Shown piece after piece: positions 25,169 through 34,127 of a stretch of 64,000 bases of DNA. The notes under the pieces are model-generated. The model did no database searches. It saw only the letters and a program-made list of their open reading frames with translations, and was not told the DNA's origin. The position numbers and the translations under genes were made by a program. Position 1 is the first letter of the stretch. Every line of letters starts with the position of its first letter. Source of the stretch: Paracoccus sp041927875 (GTDB lineage Bacteria > Pseudomonadota > Alphaproteobacteria > Rhodobacterales > Rhodobacteraceae); assembly GCF_041927875.1 (NCBI RefSeq), contig NZ_JBHFHN010000001.1; one strand, written 5' to 3'.

Positions 25169-26731
25169 ATGACCAATCAGGTTCTGATTTTCGACACCAC
25201 CCTGCGCGACGGCGAACAAAGCCCCGGCGCGACCATGACCCATGCCGAAAAGCTGGAAATCGCCACCCTGCTGGACGAAATGGGCGTGGACATCATCGAG
25301 GCGGGCTTCCCCATCGCCTCGGACGGCGATTTCGAGGCGGTCAGCGACATCGCCAAGAACGCGAAGAACAGCGTCATCTGCGGCCTGTCGCGCGCCAATT
25401 TCAAGGACATCGACCGCTGCTGGGAGGCCGTGCGCCACGCCGCCCGCCCGCGCATCCACACCTTCATCGGCACCTCGCCCAGCCACCGCGAGATCACCAA
25501 GCTGGATCAGGACGGCATGGTCGACCGCATCCATGAAACCGTGACCCACGCCCGCAACCTGTGTGACAACGTGCAATGGTCGGCCATGGACGCGATCCGC
25601 ACCGAACGCGATTACCTGTGCCGCGTCGTCGAGACCGCGATCAAGGCGGGGGCCAGCACGATCAACATCCCCGATACCGTCGGCTACACCCTGCCGACCG
25701 AGTCCGCCGAGATCATCGCCATGCTGCTGGAACGCGTGCCCGGCGCCGACAGCGTGATCTTTGCCACCCATTGCCACAATGACCTGGGGATGGCGACGGC
25801 CAACAGCCTGGCCGCGGTCGCCGCCGGTGCGCGCCAGATCGAATGCACGATCAACGGGTTGGGCGAACGCGCCGGCAACACCGCGCTGGAGGAGGTGGTG
25901 ATGGCGCTGCGCGTGCGCCGCGACCTGATGCCCTTCACCACCGGCATCGACACCACCAAGATCATGAACCTGTCGCGCCGCGTCAGCCAGGTCTCGGGCT
26001 TCCCGGTGCAGTTCAACAAGGCGATCGTCGGCAAGAACGCCTTTCTGCACGAAAGCGGCATCCATCAGGATGGCGTGCTGAAAAACGTCGAAACCTTTGA
26101 AATCATGCGCCCCGCCGATATCGGCATCACCGAGGCCAATATCGCCATGGGCAAGCATTCGGGCCGCGCCGCGCTGCGCGCCAAGCTGGCCGATCTGGGC
26201 TTTGATCTGGCCGACAACCAGTTGAACGACGTGTTCGTGCGCTTCAAGGCCTTGGCCGACCGCAAGAAGGAAATCTACGATGAGGATCTGGTCGCGCTGA
26301 TGCAGGACAGCACGGCCAATACCGACACCGATCATCTGCAACTGAAGCGGCTGCGCGTGGTCGCGGGCACCGAAGGCCCGAACACCGCCGAGATCACGAT
26401 GATCGTCGACGGGGCCGAGCAATCGGCGGAAACCACCGGTGACGGGCCGGTCGATGCGGCCTTCAACGCGGTCAAGGCGATCTTCCCGCATCCCGCCGCG
26501 CGGCTGCAGCTTTATCAGGTTCACGCCGTGACCGAGGGCACCGACGCGCAGGCCACCGTCAGCGTGCGCATGACCGAGGATGGCCGCATGGTCACCGGTC
26601 AGGCCGCCGATACCGATACGGTCGTGGCCAGCGTCAAGGCCTATATCGGCGCGCTGAACCGCCTGATCGTGCGGCGCCAAAAGACCGCGCCCGATGCCGA
26701 TGTGAAATCGGTGACGATGCGGACCGTGTAA
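25169..26731 (+). CDS. leuA: 2-isopropylmalate synthase
   Basis: A 520-residue enzyme for the first committed step of leucine synthesis: acetyl-CoA plus 2-oxoisovalerate gives 2-isopropylmalate. The N-terminal TIM barrel has TTLRDGEQSPG (10-20) with the metal/catalytic R13-D14 and the metal-binding HCHND motif; the C-terminal third (about 390-510) is the allosteric LeuA dimer domain that senses leucine. Length fits the standard LeuA1 class. AGGAAGGA precedes the ATG by about eight bases. Likely regulated both by the leader/attenuator and by leucine feedback; an intrinsic terminator follows. Confidence 0.96.
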   Translation: MTNQVLIFDTTLRDGEQSPGATMTHAEKLEIATLLDEMGVDIIEAGFPIASDGDFEAVSDIAKNAKNSVICGLSRANFKDIDRCWEAVRHAARPRIHTFIGTSPSHREITKLDQDGMVDRIHETVTHARNLCDNVQWSAMDAIRTERDYLCRVVETAIKAGASTINIPDTVGYTLPTESAEIIAMLLERVPGADSVIFATHCHNDLGMATANSLAAVAAGARQIECTINGLGERAGNTALEEVVMALRVRRDLMPFTTGIDTTKIMNLSRRVSQVSGFPVQFNKAIVGKNAFLHESGIHQDGVLKNVETFEIMRPADIGITEANIAMGKHSGRAALRAKLADLGFDLADNQLNDVFVRFKALADRKKEIYDEDLVALMQDSTANTDTDHLQLKRLRVVAGTEGPNTAEITMIVDGAEQSAETTGDGPVDAAFNAVKAIFPHPAARLQLYQVHAVTEGTDAQATVSVRMTEDGRMVTGQAADTDTVVASVKAYIGALNRLIVRRQKTAPDADVKSVTMRTV

Positions 26732-26733
26732 GG

Positions 26734-26758
26734 AAAGGGGGCGCAAGCCCCCTTTTTT
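26734..26758 (+). terminator. Intrinsic terminator of leuA
   Basis: GGGGGC-GCAA-GCCCCC stem (26737-26742 / 26747-26752) followed by TTTTTT, with AAA on the 5' side extending the pairing. It begins within a few bases of the leuA stop. The best intrinsic terminator in the window. Confidence 0.93.
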
Positions 26759-26799
26759 ACGCCGCCCCCTTTTACGCCGCCCCCTTTTACGCCGCCCCT
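26755..26799. repeat. Three tandem 15-bp repeats
   Basis: TTTTACGCCGCCCCC occurs three times head to tail (26755-26769, 26770-26784, 26785-26799, the last with one mismatch at its end). The first copy starts in the T-run of the leuA terminator and the array ends at the stop codon of the convergent DUF1287 gene. It probably arose by slippage. Confidence 0.9.
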
Positions 26800-27531
26800 T
26801 TATGCCCCCGCCAGCCTGCGCAACCGCGCCAGCGCCGCCCCCTCCAGCCGGAAGACGGCGCGTGGGGTAAAGACCGGCAGCGCATTGTTCACCCGCGTCC
26901 CCGCGCCCGAGTTGTGAACGACCAGCGGCATCCCGTCCCAGCTTGTGCGGCGCGTGACGATCATCACATGCGGCGCGCGGCCCCCGCCGCCCGAGGTCAC
27001 GATATCGCCCGGCTGCAAGTCGCGCAGATTGGCGGGGATGGAGATGGCCGCGCCCATGCGGCGCAGGAACGCCTCAAGGTTGGGCACCCTTCGGTGGTCG
27101 ATGTTCGGATCCGGCCGCGCCAGCCCCCACAGCCGCGGATAGGCCCCGAAGGCCCCCCGCATGTCGCGGTTCATCGCCGCCTGAAGATCGACGCCCAGCC
27201 CGTCGCGCAGCGCGCGCACCACCACATCGGTGCAAACCCCGGTGTCGCGCGGCACGTCGCCGCCGGGAAAGGCGATCCTGACATAGGCCGGATCATAGCT
27301 GGTGGTCACGCCCACCTGGCCCTCGGCCGCGGCGATCAGGGACGCCGCGGCGGGCGTTGCCTCGCGCAGCGCGGGCAACGGCAGTGGCGCGCGGGGCAGG
27401 CGGATCACGACCTCATGCCAGACGCGCCGCACCTGATCGGGGCGGGCGACGGCCAGCACCAGAAGCGCGACCGCCAGCCCCCCGATCAGCCCCGCAATCA
27501 GCCCCGCGGGCAGCCCCCGCAGCCCGCGCAT
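26800..27531 (-). CDS. DUF1287 domain-containing protein
   Basis: A 243-residue protein with an N-terminal membrane anchor or signal (about residues 7-30), then the DUF1287 domain: RDTGVCTDVVVRALRDGLG, a NIDHRRVPNLEAFLRR segment and GDIVTSGGGGRAPHVMIVT. The Cys in GVCTD and the His residues look like an NlpC/P60-like cysteine hydrolase site, so an envelope peptidase role is possible but not shown. ATG 27531 shares its A with the gloA TGA stop (TGATG), indicating coupling. Confidence 0.8.
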   Translation of the reverse strand: MRGLRGLPAGLIAGLIGGLAVALLVLAVARPDQVRRVWHEVVIRLPRAPLPLPALREATPAAASLIAAAEGQVGVTTSYDPAYVRIAFPGGDVPRDTGVCTDVVVRALRDGLGVDLQAAMNRDMRGAFGAYPRLWGLARPDPNIDHRRVPNLEAFLRRMGAAISIPANLRDLQPGDIVTSGGGGRAPHVMIVTRRTSWDGMPLVVHNSGAGTRVNNALPVFTPRAVFRLEGAALARLRRLAGA

Positions 27532-27953
27532 CACCAGTGGCCGGTGTTGTCCATGCTGGCCCAAGGCTCGGCTGGATCAAGCGCCGCGCCCTTTTGCAAA
27601 AGCTCGACCGACTGGTTGTCGGGGCTGCGCACAAAGGCCATGTGACCGTCGCGCGGCGGGCGGTTGATGGTCACGCCATTGGCCTGCAAATGCGCGCAGG
27701 TGGCATAGATGTCGTCGACCTCATAGGCGAGATGGCCGAAATGGCGGCTGTCGGCGGGCAGGCCGTCATCGCCATCCCAGTTGTGGGTCAGCTCGACCGG
27801 GCATTCCGGCTGGCCGGGCGGGGCCAAGAAGACCAGCGTGAAGCGGCCCTCGTCGCTGTCCTTGCGCTTGATTTCCTCAAGCCCCAGCAGGCGCCAGAAG
27901 GCGATAGCGCGGTCCAGATCCTTGACCCGCAGCATGGTGTGCAAATAACGCAT
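27531..27953 (-). CDS. gloA: Lactoylglutathione lyase (glyoxalase I)
   Basis: A 140-residue VOC-fold enzyme that isomerises the methylglyoxal-glutathione hemithioacetal to S-lactoylglutathione. The four metal ligands are visible: H5, E54, H74 and E117, in MRYLHTMLRV, CPVELTHNW, HFGHLAYEV and QSVELLQ. AAGGA lies five bases before ATG 27953; the frame reaching 28010 is not used. It diverges from thyX with a 98-bp shared upstream region. Confidence 0.91.
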   Translation of the reverse strand: MRYLHTMLRVKDLDRAIAFWRLLGLEEIKRKDSDEGRFTLVFLAPPGQPECPVELTHNWDGDDGLPADSRHFGHLAYEVDDIYATCAHLQANGVTINRPPRDGHMAFVRSPDNQSVELLQKGAALDPAEPWASMDNTGHW

Positions 27954-28051
27954 GACATTCCTTTCCGTTGGGGGGCCTTTCCGTTGTGGGCGACATTCCC
28001 CGGCCCCCAAGATACAGTGGTCCCCGATTCGAGATACGACCCGAGGTTCCC

Positions 28052-28966
28052 ATGACGCTGACCCCCGAACAACTGGCCGAGATCACCGAGGCCCGCGCCA
28101 CCACAAGGCCGACCCTGCGCCCCACCGTCGACGCGATGGAGGCGCATCTGTTCGTGCCGCATCAGGTGCTGGACCACGGTTTGTTGCGCGTCATCGACTA
28201 TATGGGGGACGATGCCGCGATCTGCCAGGCCGCCCGCGTCAGTTACGGGCGCGGCACCAAGTCGGTCAGCAATGATGAGGGCCTGATCCGCTATCTGATG
28301 CGGCACTGGCATTCGACCCCGTTCGAGATGTGCGAGGTCAAGTTCCACGTCAAGCTGCCGGTCTTTGTCGCCCGCCAGTGGATCCGCCACCGGACCGCCA
28401 ATGTGAACGAATATTCCGCCCGCTATTCGATCCTTGAGCGTGAGTTCTACATTCCCGAACCCGACGCTTTGGCCGCGCAATCGACGGTCAACAATCAGGG
28501 CCGTGGGGCCGTCCTGCAAGGCGCCGAGGCGCAGCGCGTGTTGGACATCCTGCGCGATGACGCGATGCGCGCCTATGACCATTACGAGGACATGCTGACC
28601 CCCGATGAGGCCACCGGCAAGCAGGGCCTTGCGCGCGAACTGGCGCGGATGAACCTGCCCGCGAACGTCTATACGCAATGGTATTGGAAGACGGACCTGC
28701 ACAACCTGTTCCATTTCCTGCGCCTGCGCGCGGACAGTCATGCCCAGTATGAAATCCGCGTCTATGCCGAAAAGATGTGCGACATCACCCGCGACTGGGT
28801 GCCGATGGCCTATGCGGCGTTTCAGGATTACCGGCTGGGCGGGGTCAACCTGTCGGGCCGCGCGGTCGAGGTGCTGAAGCGTCGCCTGGGCGGTGAGGCG
28901 GTCACGCAAGAGGCCAGCGGCATGAGCAAGGGCGAGTGGCGCGAGTTCGTGGCGGTCTGGGGCTAG
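28052..28966 (+). CDS. thyX: Flavin-dependent thymidylate synthase
   Basis: A 304-residue enzyme making dTMP from dUMP with FAD and methylenetetrahydrofolate. The ThyX motif RHRTANVNEYSAR is at residues 112-124. The alphaproteobacterial extended form carries extra N-terminal residues compared with the about 220-residue thermophilic enzymes. GAGG precedes ATG 28052 by six bases. Convergent with the ABC-F gene. Confidence 0.95.
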   Translation: MTLTPEQLAEITEARATTRPTLRPTVDAMEAHLFVPHQVLDHGLLRVIDYMGDDAAICQAARVSYGRGTKSVSNDEGLIRYLMRHWHSTPFEMCEVKFHVKLPVFVARQWIRHRTANVNEYSARYSILEREFYIPEPDALAAQSTVNNQGRGAVLQGAEAQRVLDILRDDAMRAYDHYEDMLTPDEATGKQGLARELARMNLPANVYTQWYWKTDLHNLFHFLRLRADSHAQYEIRVYAEKMCDITRDWVPMAYAAFQDYRLGGVNLSGRAVEVLKRRLGGEAVTQEASGMSKGEWREFVAVWG

Positions 28967-28985
28967 GCCGGGCTGCCGGGGCCGC

Positions 28986-30830
28986 CTAACGCGCGGCCTC
29001 GGCCTGCTCTTGCGCCTCAAGGGCGGCCATCCACAGGGTTTCGGCGCGCGCCAGCCCGTCGGCGGCTTCGGCGCGCTTTTTGGCCCATTTCTCGGCCTCG
29101 TCGGGGCGTTCGTAAAGCGTTGGATCGGCCAGCTTGTCGTCGATCTTTTCCAGCATCTCGAGCAGCTTGTTCACCCGATCCTCGCATTTGCGGGCCTCGG
29201 ACCGCAGCGCCAAGATCTGATCGCGCGATGGCCGGGCGGGCTTCGCCGCCGCCGGTTTGGCGGGCTTTTCGCCCTCATCCCCCGCCAGCAGCGCGGCGCG
29301 GTAGCTGTCCAGATCGTCGTCATAGCGCGTGACCCGGCCCGCCTTGACCAGCCACAGCCGGTCCGCGACCAGCGACAACAGGTGCATGTCGTGGCTGACC
29401 AGCACCACCGCGCCGGTATAGGCGTTCAAGGCCTCGATCAGCGCCTCGCGGCTTTGCATGTCCAGGTGGTTGGTCGGCTCATCCAGGATCAAGAGATGCG
29501 GGGCCTGGGTGGTCGCCAGCATCAAGGACAGCCGCGCCTTTTGCCCGCCTGAAAGCTGGCCCACGGGCGTGTCGGCCTGATCGGCGCCCAGGCCAAACCC
29601 CGCCAGCCGCGACCGCAGCCGGGGCTGGCCCTCATCGGGGAAAACCCGCTGGATGTGCTGAAAGGGGGTCTCGTCCACATGCAGCTCATCCAACTGATGC
29701 TGGGCGAAATAGCCGATCCGCAGGCGCGAGCTGGCGACCATCCGCCCGGCCATCGCCTCCAGCCGACCCGACAGCAGCTTGGCCAGCGTCGATTTGCCCT
29801 CGCCATTGCGGCCCAGCAGCGCGATCCGGTCATCCTGGTCGATGCGCAGGTCCAGCTTGCGCAACACCGCGCGTCCGTCATAGCCGACATCGACGCCTTC
29901 CAGCGTAACGATCGGCGGCGAAAGCTGCTCGGGCGCGGGAAAGGTAAAGACATGCGCCGCCGCCTCATGCGGGGCGGTGATCGGCTGCATCTTTTCCAGC
30001 ATCTTCACCCGCGCCTGCGCCTGCCGGGCCTTGGTGGCCTTGGCGCGGAACCGGTCGACGAAACTTTGCAGATGGGCGCGGCGGGCCTCTTGCTTCTTGG
30101 CCTCGGCGGCTTGCAGGGCGCGCTGTTCGGTGCGTTGACGGGCATATTGGTCGTAAGGCCCGGCCCACAGCGTCAACTGCCGATCCTCAAGCGCAAGGAT
30201 CGCGTTGACGGCCCGGTTCAGCAGCCCCCGATCATGGCTGATGATGATGACGGTATGGGGATAGCGCGCCAGATAGCTTTCCAGCCAAAGCGCGCCTTCC
30301 AGATCCAGATAGTTGGTCGGTTCGTCCAGCAGCAGATAATCGGGCTGGGCAAACAGCACCCCGGCAAGCGCCACGCGCATCCGCCAGCCGCCGGAAAAAT
30401 CGGAACAGGGCCGGGCGTGGTCCTCGGTCGGAAAGCCAAGGCCCCGCAGGATCGCACTGGCGCGGGCTTCCGCTGACCAGGCGTCGATATCGGCCAGGCG
30501 GGTCTGGATCTCGGCGATGCGGTGCGCATCGTCGGTGACCTCGGCCAGCAGGCTTGCGCGTTCGGTATCGGCGGCCAGCACCGTATCCAGAAGGCTGGTC
30601 GCGGATGAGGGCACCTCTTGCGCCACCCCACCGATGCGCGCGCGGGCGGGCAGGGTGATCGCGCCGCCGTCCAGCGTCAACTCGCCCCGGATCAGCCGGA
30701 ACAAAGTGGTCTTGCCCGCGCCATTGGGGCCAACAAGGCCGACCTTGTGACCGGCGGGAATGGTGGCCGAGGCCCCCTCGAACAGGGGTTTTCCGGCAAT
30801 GGCATAGGTGATGTCGTCGATGCGCAGCAT
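28986..30830 (-). CDS. ABC-F family ATPase (YheS/Uup-like)
   Basis: A 614-residue soluble protein with two ABC domains and no membrane segment. Walker A motifs are GPNGAGKTT (34-42) and GRNGEGKST; signatures are FSGGWRMRV and LSGGQKARL; Walker B motifs are LLLDEPTNYLDLE and LILDEPTNHLD. The charged linker between domains (about 240-300) is the P-site interaction motif, and the C-terminus has a coiled coil (about 540-610). ABC-F proteins act on the ribosome to relieve stalling; this looks housekeeping rather than an antibiotic resistance type. Confidence 0.92.
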   Translation of the reverse strand: MLRIDDITYAIAGKPLFEGASATIPAGHKVGLVGPNGAGKTTLFRLIRGELTLDGGAITLPARARIGGVAQEVPSSATSLLDTVLAADTERASLLAEVTDDAHRIAEIQTRLADIDAWSAEARASAILRGLGFPTEDHARPCSDFSGGWRMRVALAGVLFAQPDYLLLDEPTNYLDLEGALWLESYLARYPHTVIIISHDRGLLNRAVNAILALEDRQLTLWAGPYDQYARQRTEQRALQAAEAKKQEARRAHLQSFVDRFRAKATKARQAQARVKMLEKMQPITAPHEAAAHVFTFPAPEQLSPPIVTLEGVDVGYDGRAVLRKLDLRIDQDDRIALLGRNGEGKSTLAKLLSGRLEAMAGRMVASSRLRIGYFAQHQLDELHVDETPFQHIQRVFPDEGQPRLRSRLAGFGLGADQADTPVGQLSGGQKARLSLMLATTQAPHLLILDEPTNHLDMQSREALIEALNAYTGAVVLVSHDMHLLSLVADRLWLVKAGRVTRYDDDLDSYRAALLAGDEGEKPAKPAAAKPARPSRDQILALRSEARKCEDRVNKLLEMLEKIDDKLADPTLYERPDEAEKWAKKRAEAADGLARAETLWMAALEAQEQAEAAR

Positions 30831-30909
30831 GGGGCGGGCATGGCGCGCGAGGCCCGGCTTGTCAATCGCCGGATGGGGCGCGATTGACTTTGCGGGCGGC
30901 GGTCCCAGA

Positions 30910-32655
30910 ATGGCGGGGTTGTCCTTGCCCCCGGTGTCGATGGTGCCCCAGACCGCTTCCCCAGATGCCGCCAGCGATCACCCGCCGCTGCCTGGCGCCG
31001 GACCGCGCCGCGCGGCGATCTATTTCGCAACCGATGGCTATGATCCGGGCCGCCACGGGATCAATGGCCGCCGCGTCGCGGGGCAGTCGTTCCTGACCGG
31101 CTATCTGACGCATATGGGCGATGGCCCAGCCCTGGCCTGCGTCGATCACCAAGGGTCGATCGGCGCGTTTCAGGATGTGGTGCGGCGCGTCTCTCCGGGG
31201 CGGGCGGCGGCGGTGGTGCTGCGCGATCATCCGCGGATGGCGGGGATCGGCACGCTGTTTTATCCCGCGCCCAGCCTGGCGCGGCTGGCCTGGCAGCGGC
31301 AGATGCGCGGCCAGACCGCCTGGGCCAATTGCGGGCTGACCCATACCACCGCGACCGCCGGGGTGCAGGCTGAGATCGCCGCGTTTGTCACCGCCCCGGT
31401 GGCGCCTTGGGACGCGCTGATTACCACCTCACTTGCCGTGCGCGCCAGCGTGATCCGCCAACTTGAGGTGGCCGAGGATTTCGCCCGCCGCCGCTTTCCC
31501 GGCGCGCCCACGCCCGAACGTCCGCTGATCCAGACGATCCCGCTGGGCATCGACACGGCAGCCTTTGCGCCCGATCCGGTGGCGCGGGCGGCGCTGCGGG
31601 CCGAACTGGGCCTGGGTGATGATGCGGTGCTGGTGGCCTGCCTGTCGCGGCTCAGCTTCAACGAAAAGTTCGACCCGCTGCCCGCCTTCATCGCTTTGGC
31701 GCGCGCCCAAGGCCGGTGCCGCGCCCCCCTGCATCTGGCGCTGATCGGGCAATTCGCCGACACCGGCGGGGCCGAGGATTTCCGCCGTGCCGCGCAGGCG
31801 CTGATGCCCGATGTGGCGTTGCATCTGATCGACGGCGCCAGCCGCGACCGCTGCCGCGCCGGGCTGTCGGCGGCCGACATCTTCCTGTTTCCCATCGACA
31901 ATGTGCAGGAAACCTTCGGCCTGGCCCCGGTCGAGGCGATGGCGGCGGGCCTGCCGGTGGTGGCGACCGACTGGGATGGGCTGCGCGATACCGTCACGCC
32001 CCAGACCGGCATCCTGATCCCGACGCTGACCGCGCGCCCGGTTCTGGGGCGCAAGATTGCGCTGCGGTTTCTGCTGGGGCAGGATGATTACCATCACTAT
32101 CTGGCGCAGACCGCCGCGCAGACCGTTTTCGACGTGGATGCCATGGCCCGCGCTTTGGCCGATCTGGCCGACGCGCCTGACCTGCGCGCGCGGCTGGGGT
32201 CGGCGGGCAGGGCGCGGGCGCAAGCGGTGTTCGACTGGGCCGCGGTCGTGCCCCGGATGCAGGATCTGTGGGCCGAACAGGACGCCCGCCGCCGCGCCGC
32301 CATCGCCGCCGGGGTCGCGCCCTTCGCGCTTGGCACCGATGTCGCCCAGGCGCTGCCGCCGCATGATCTGTTCGCCAGCTACCCCAGCGGCCAGATCACC
32401 GCGCCCGCGCGCTTTCACCTGCTCCGCAGCGACGCGCCGCTGCCCGATCCGCAGGCGATGGCGGGCCTGCGCCGGTTCGACCGGCTGCGACGCCCGCCCG
32501 CCGTCATCGCCGACGTGACCGCCGTGCTGGCCGCGCTGCCCGATGGGGACGCGATCAGCCTTGCCGATCTGGCCACCCGCGCCGGGCTGGATCTGCCTGC
32601 CGCCGAACGCGCCGCGATCTGGCTGATGAAATACGGCTATGCCCACCCCGCTTGA
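30910..32655 (+). CDS. Glycosyltransferase, GT4-like
   Basis: A 581-residue protein with a GT-B fold in its central part. The donor-binding region has IPLGIDTAAFAP (about 200), LVACLSRLSFNEKFDP, and the nucleotide-sugar segment NVQETFGLAPVEAMAAGLPVVATDWDG with the expected E-x7-E (Glu-Thr-Phe ... Glu). About 150 C-terminal residues lie beyond the usual fold. Acceptor and donor cannot be told. It stands alone between the divergent ABC-F gene and ndk. Start uncertain: ATG 30910 or 30940. Confidence 0.82.
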   Translation: MAGLSLPPVSMVPQTASPDAASDHPPLPGAGPRRAAIYFATDGYDPGRHGINGRRVAGQSFLTGYLTHMGDGPALACVDHQGSIGAFQDVVRRVSPGRAAAVVLRDHPRMAGIGTLFYPAPSLARLAWQRQMRGQTAWANCGLTHTTATAGVQAEIAAFVTAPVAPWDALITTSLAVRASVIRQLEVAEDFARRRFPGAPTPERPLIQTIPLGIDTAAFAPDPVARAALRAELGLGDDAVLVACLSRLSFNEKFDPLPAFIALARAQGRCRAPLHLALIGQFADTGGAEDFRRAAQALMPDVALHLIDGASRDRCRAGLSAADIFLFPIDNVQETFGLAPVEAMAAGLPVVATDWDGLRDTVTPQTGILIPTLTARPVLGRKIALRFLLGQDDYHHYLAQTAAQTVFDVDAMARALADLADAPDLRARLGSAGRARAQAVFDWAAVVPRMQDLWAEQDARRRAAIAAGVAPFALGTDVAQALPPHDLFASYPSGQITAPARFHLLRSDAPLPDPQAMAGLRRFDRLRRPPAVIADVTAVLAALPDGDAISLADLATRAGLDLPAAERAAIWLMKYGYAHPA

Positions 32656-32739
32656 GGCTTTCCAGCCCCGGCCCGACGTGATAACCGGCGCGCATCCGGC
32701 GGGGCAGGTGTCCCGCCCCGCTTTATCAAAGGTGATCCC

Positions 32740-33162
32740 ATGGCCATCGAACGCACCCTGTCCATCATCAAGCCCGACGCCACCAAGCGCAACCTGACCG
32801 GCAAGATCGTCGCCAAGTTCGAGGACGCCGGCCTGCGCGTCGTCGCATCCAAGCGCATCCACCTGTCGCCCGCCCAGGCCGGCGCCTTCTATGCCGAACA
32901 TGCCGAGCGGCCCTTCTATGGCGAACTGTGCAGCTTCATGGCCTCGGAACCGGTCGTCGTGCAGGTGCTGGAAGGCGAAGGCGCGATTGCCAAGAACCGC
33001 GAAGTGATGGGCGCGACCGATCCGGCCCAGGCCGATGCCGGCACCATCCGCAAGGACTTCGCGCTGTCCAAGGGCGAAAACAGCGTCCATGGGTCGGACA
33101 GCGAAGCCTCGGCCGCGCGTGAGATCGCCTTCTTCTTCTCGGGCCTGGAACTGGTCGGCTAA
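32740..33162 (+). CDS. ndk: Nucleoside diphosphate kinase
   Basis: A 140-residue enzyme that balances nucleoside triphosphates through a phospho-histidine. The active His is H117 in ENSVHGSDS, and MGATDPAQADAGTIRKDF is the nucleotide-binding segment. Length is canonical. Its TAA stop overlaps the stop of the convergent TfoX-domain gene. Confidence 0.97.
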   Translation: MAIERTLSIIKPDATKRNLTGKIVAKFEDAGLRVVASKRIHLSPAQAGAFYAEHAERPFYGELCSFMASEPVVVQVLEGEGAIAKNREVMGATDPAQADAGTIRKDFALSKGENSVHGSDSEASAAREIAFFFSGLELVG

Positions 33163-33515
33163 GGCCGGATCAGACCGATCCGGTTCAGGATATCCTCGAA
33201 CGGGGCCGCGGTGTTGCCATCGCGGCCCTTTGCCATGTCGGCCTTCAGCGCGTCGAACCGGGCGCGCAGCGCGACCTTTTCAGCGCCCTGGCAATCATTC
33301 CAGGGCCGACCTTGCAGCGCCATGTGCAGAACATAATAGCCGATGAAATGCGGGCGCTCGCCGCCGATCAGCATCCGCCGGTACGCCTCATCCGCGCCCA
33401 GTTCGCGCAGGTGATCGGCATCGCGCACGCCGCCGCGCCGCATTGCCTGCGCCGTGGCGGGGCCGATGCTGCGCAGCGCGATCAGGCTGGCCAGGGCGGG
33501 GTCGGTCTCATCCAT
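33159..33515 (-). CDS. TfoX/Sxy C-terminal domain protein
   Basis: A 118-residue protein made only of the TfoX C-terminal domain: LIALRSIGPATAQAMRRGGV, the ADEAYRRMLIGGERP helix and FIGYYVLHMALQGRPWND. The N-terminal TfoX domain found in full-length competence regulators is absent. The helix-hairpin-helix-like start may contact nucleic acid. A role in competence cannot be assumed. ATG 33515 is chosen; the upstream part of the open frame lies in the regulator gene. Confidence 0.82.
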   Translation of the reverse strand: MDETDPALASLIALRSIGPATAQAMRRGGVRDADHLRELGADEAYRRMLIGGERPHFIGYYVLHMALQGRPWNDCQGAEKVALRARFDALKADMAKGRDGNTAAPFEDILNRIGLIRP

Positions 33516-33553
33516 GCCGCCATCTGACGCGACGGGCAGGGGCGGCGCAAGGC

Positions 33554-34018
33554 CTAACCGGCGCAGGCCAGTTCCGGGCTGCGCGCGGCCAGCCGCAAGA
33601 GATGCTCCAACTGCCGGTTGTCGGCCACCAGATCGGCCAGCGTCAGCCGATCCAGCGAGGCATGGAACGCATCCAGCGCCGCAATCAGCGCATCGCGCAA
33701 CCGGCAGGCCCCGACCAGCGGGCAGGTATTGCCGCCCTGATCGAAACATTCGGCAAAGGGAATGCCGGTCTCGAAGGCGCGGAACACCGCGCCCACGCCG
33801 ATCTGATCCATCGGCCGCGCCAGCTGCATCCCCCCGGCACGGCCCCGCTGGGTGTCGATGAAATCAAGCTGCGCCAAGGTGTTGACCACCTGCGCCAGAT
33901 GGTTTTCCGACGCATTGCAGGCCTGGGCGATTTCGTGTTTGCGCACGATCCGACCGGGGTTGACGGCGCAGACCATCAACACGCGCATCGCCAGATTGGT
34001 TCGGGTTGTCAGACGCAT
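33554..34018 (-). CDS. nsrR: Rrf2 family regulator, NsrR-like
   Basis: A 154-residue winged-helix repressor. The DNA-binding helix is ASENHLAQVVNTLAQ (36-50). Three cysteines C91, C99 and C105 are the likely Fe-S ligands; the segment CRLRDALIAALDAF and the ending LTLADLVADN match NsrR, the nitric oxide sensor, more than IscR. The first Cys spacing (C-x7-C) is longer than the x4-x5 I expect for NsrR. ATG 34018 has AAAGGA six bases upstream. The promoter region has a perfect FNR box and a separate palindrome. Confidence 0.82.
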   Translation of the reverse strand: MRLTTRTNLAMRVLMVCAVNPGRIVRKHEIAQACNASENHLAQVVNTLAQLDFIDTQRGRAGGMQLARPMDQIGVGAVFRAFETGIPFAECFDQGGNTCPLVGACRLRDALIAALDAFHASLDRLTLADLVADNRQLEHLLRLAARSPELACAG

Positions 34019-34043
34019 CGGCCATCCTTTGCGGAACGTGCCG

Positions 34044-34065
34044 CGATCCTGCGCGGGCAGGATCG
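34044..34065. promoter_or_regulatory. Palindrome in the nsrR leader
   Basis: CGATCCTGC-GCGG-GCAGGATCG, a perfect 9-bp inverted repeat 26 bases upstream of the start codon and 9 bases downstream of the FNR box (in the direction of transcription). It could be an operator or an RNA hairpin near the ribosome binding site. Not related to a binding site I recognise. Confidence 0.5.
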
Positions 34066-34073
34066 ATCTGTCC

Positions 34074-34087
34074 TTGATGCAAATCAA
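34074..34087. promoter_or_regulatory. FNR/CRP-family binding site upstream of nsrR
   Basis: TTGATGCAAATCAA is a perfect match to the FNR consensus TTGAT-N4-ATCAA, centred about 62 bp upstream of the nsrR ATG. In Paracoccus such boxes are used by FnrP, NarR and Nnr, which respond to oxygen, nitrate and nitric oxide. It points to anaerobic or nitrosative control of this regulator. Confidence 0.8.
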
Positions 34088-34127
34088 GCATTTCAGATGG
34101 TTCTTTACCGCGACGCCGGGCGCGCGC

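Noticed and set aside
34044..34065. Palindrome upstream of nsrR as a terminator
   Set aside because: It lies between a promoter-type FNR box and the gene start with no T-run, so an operator or leader hairpin is more likely.
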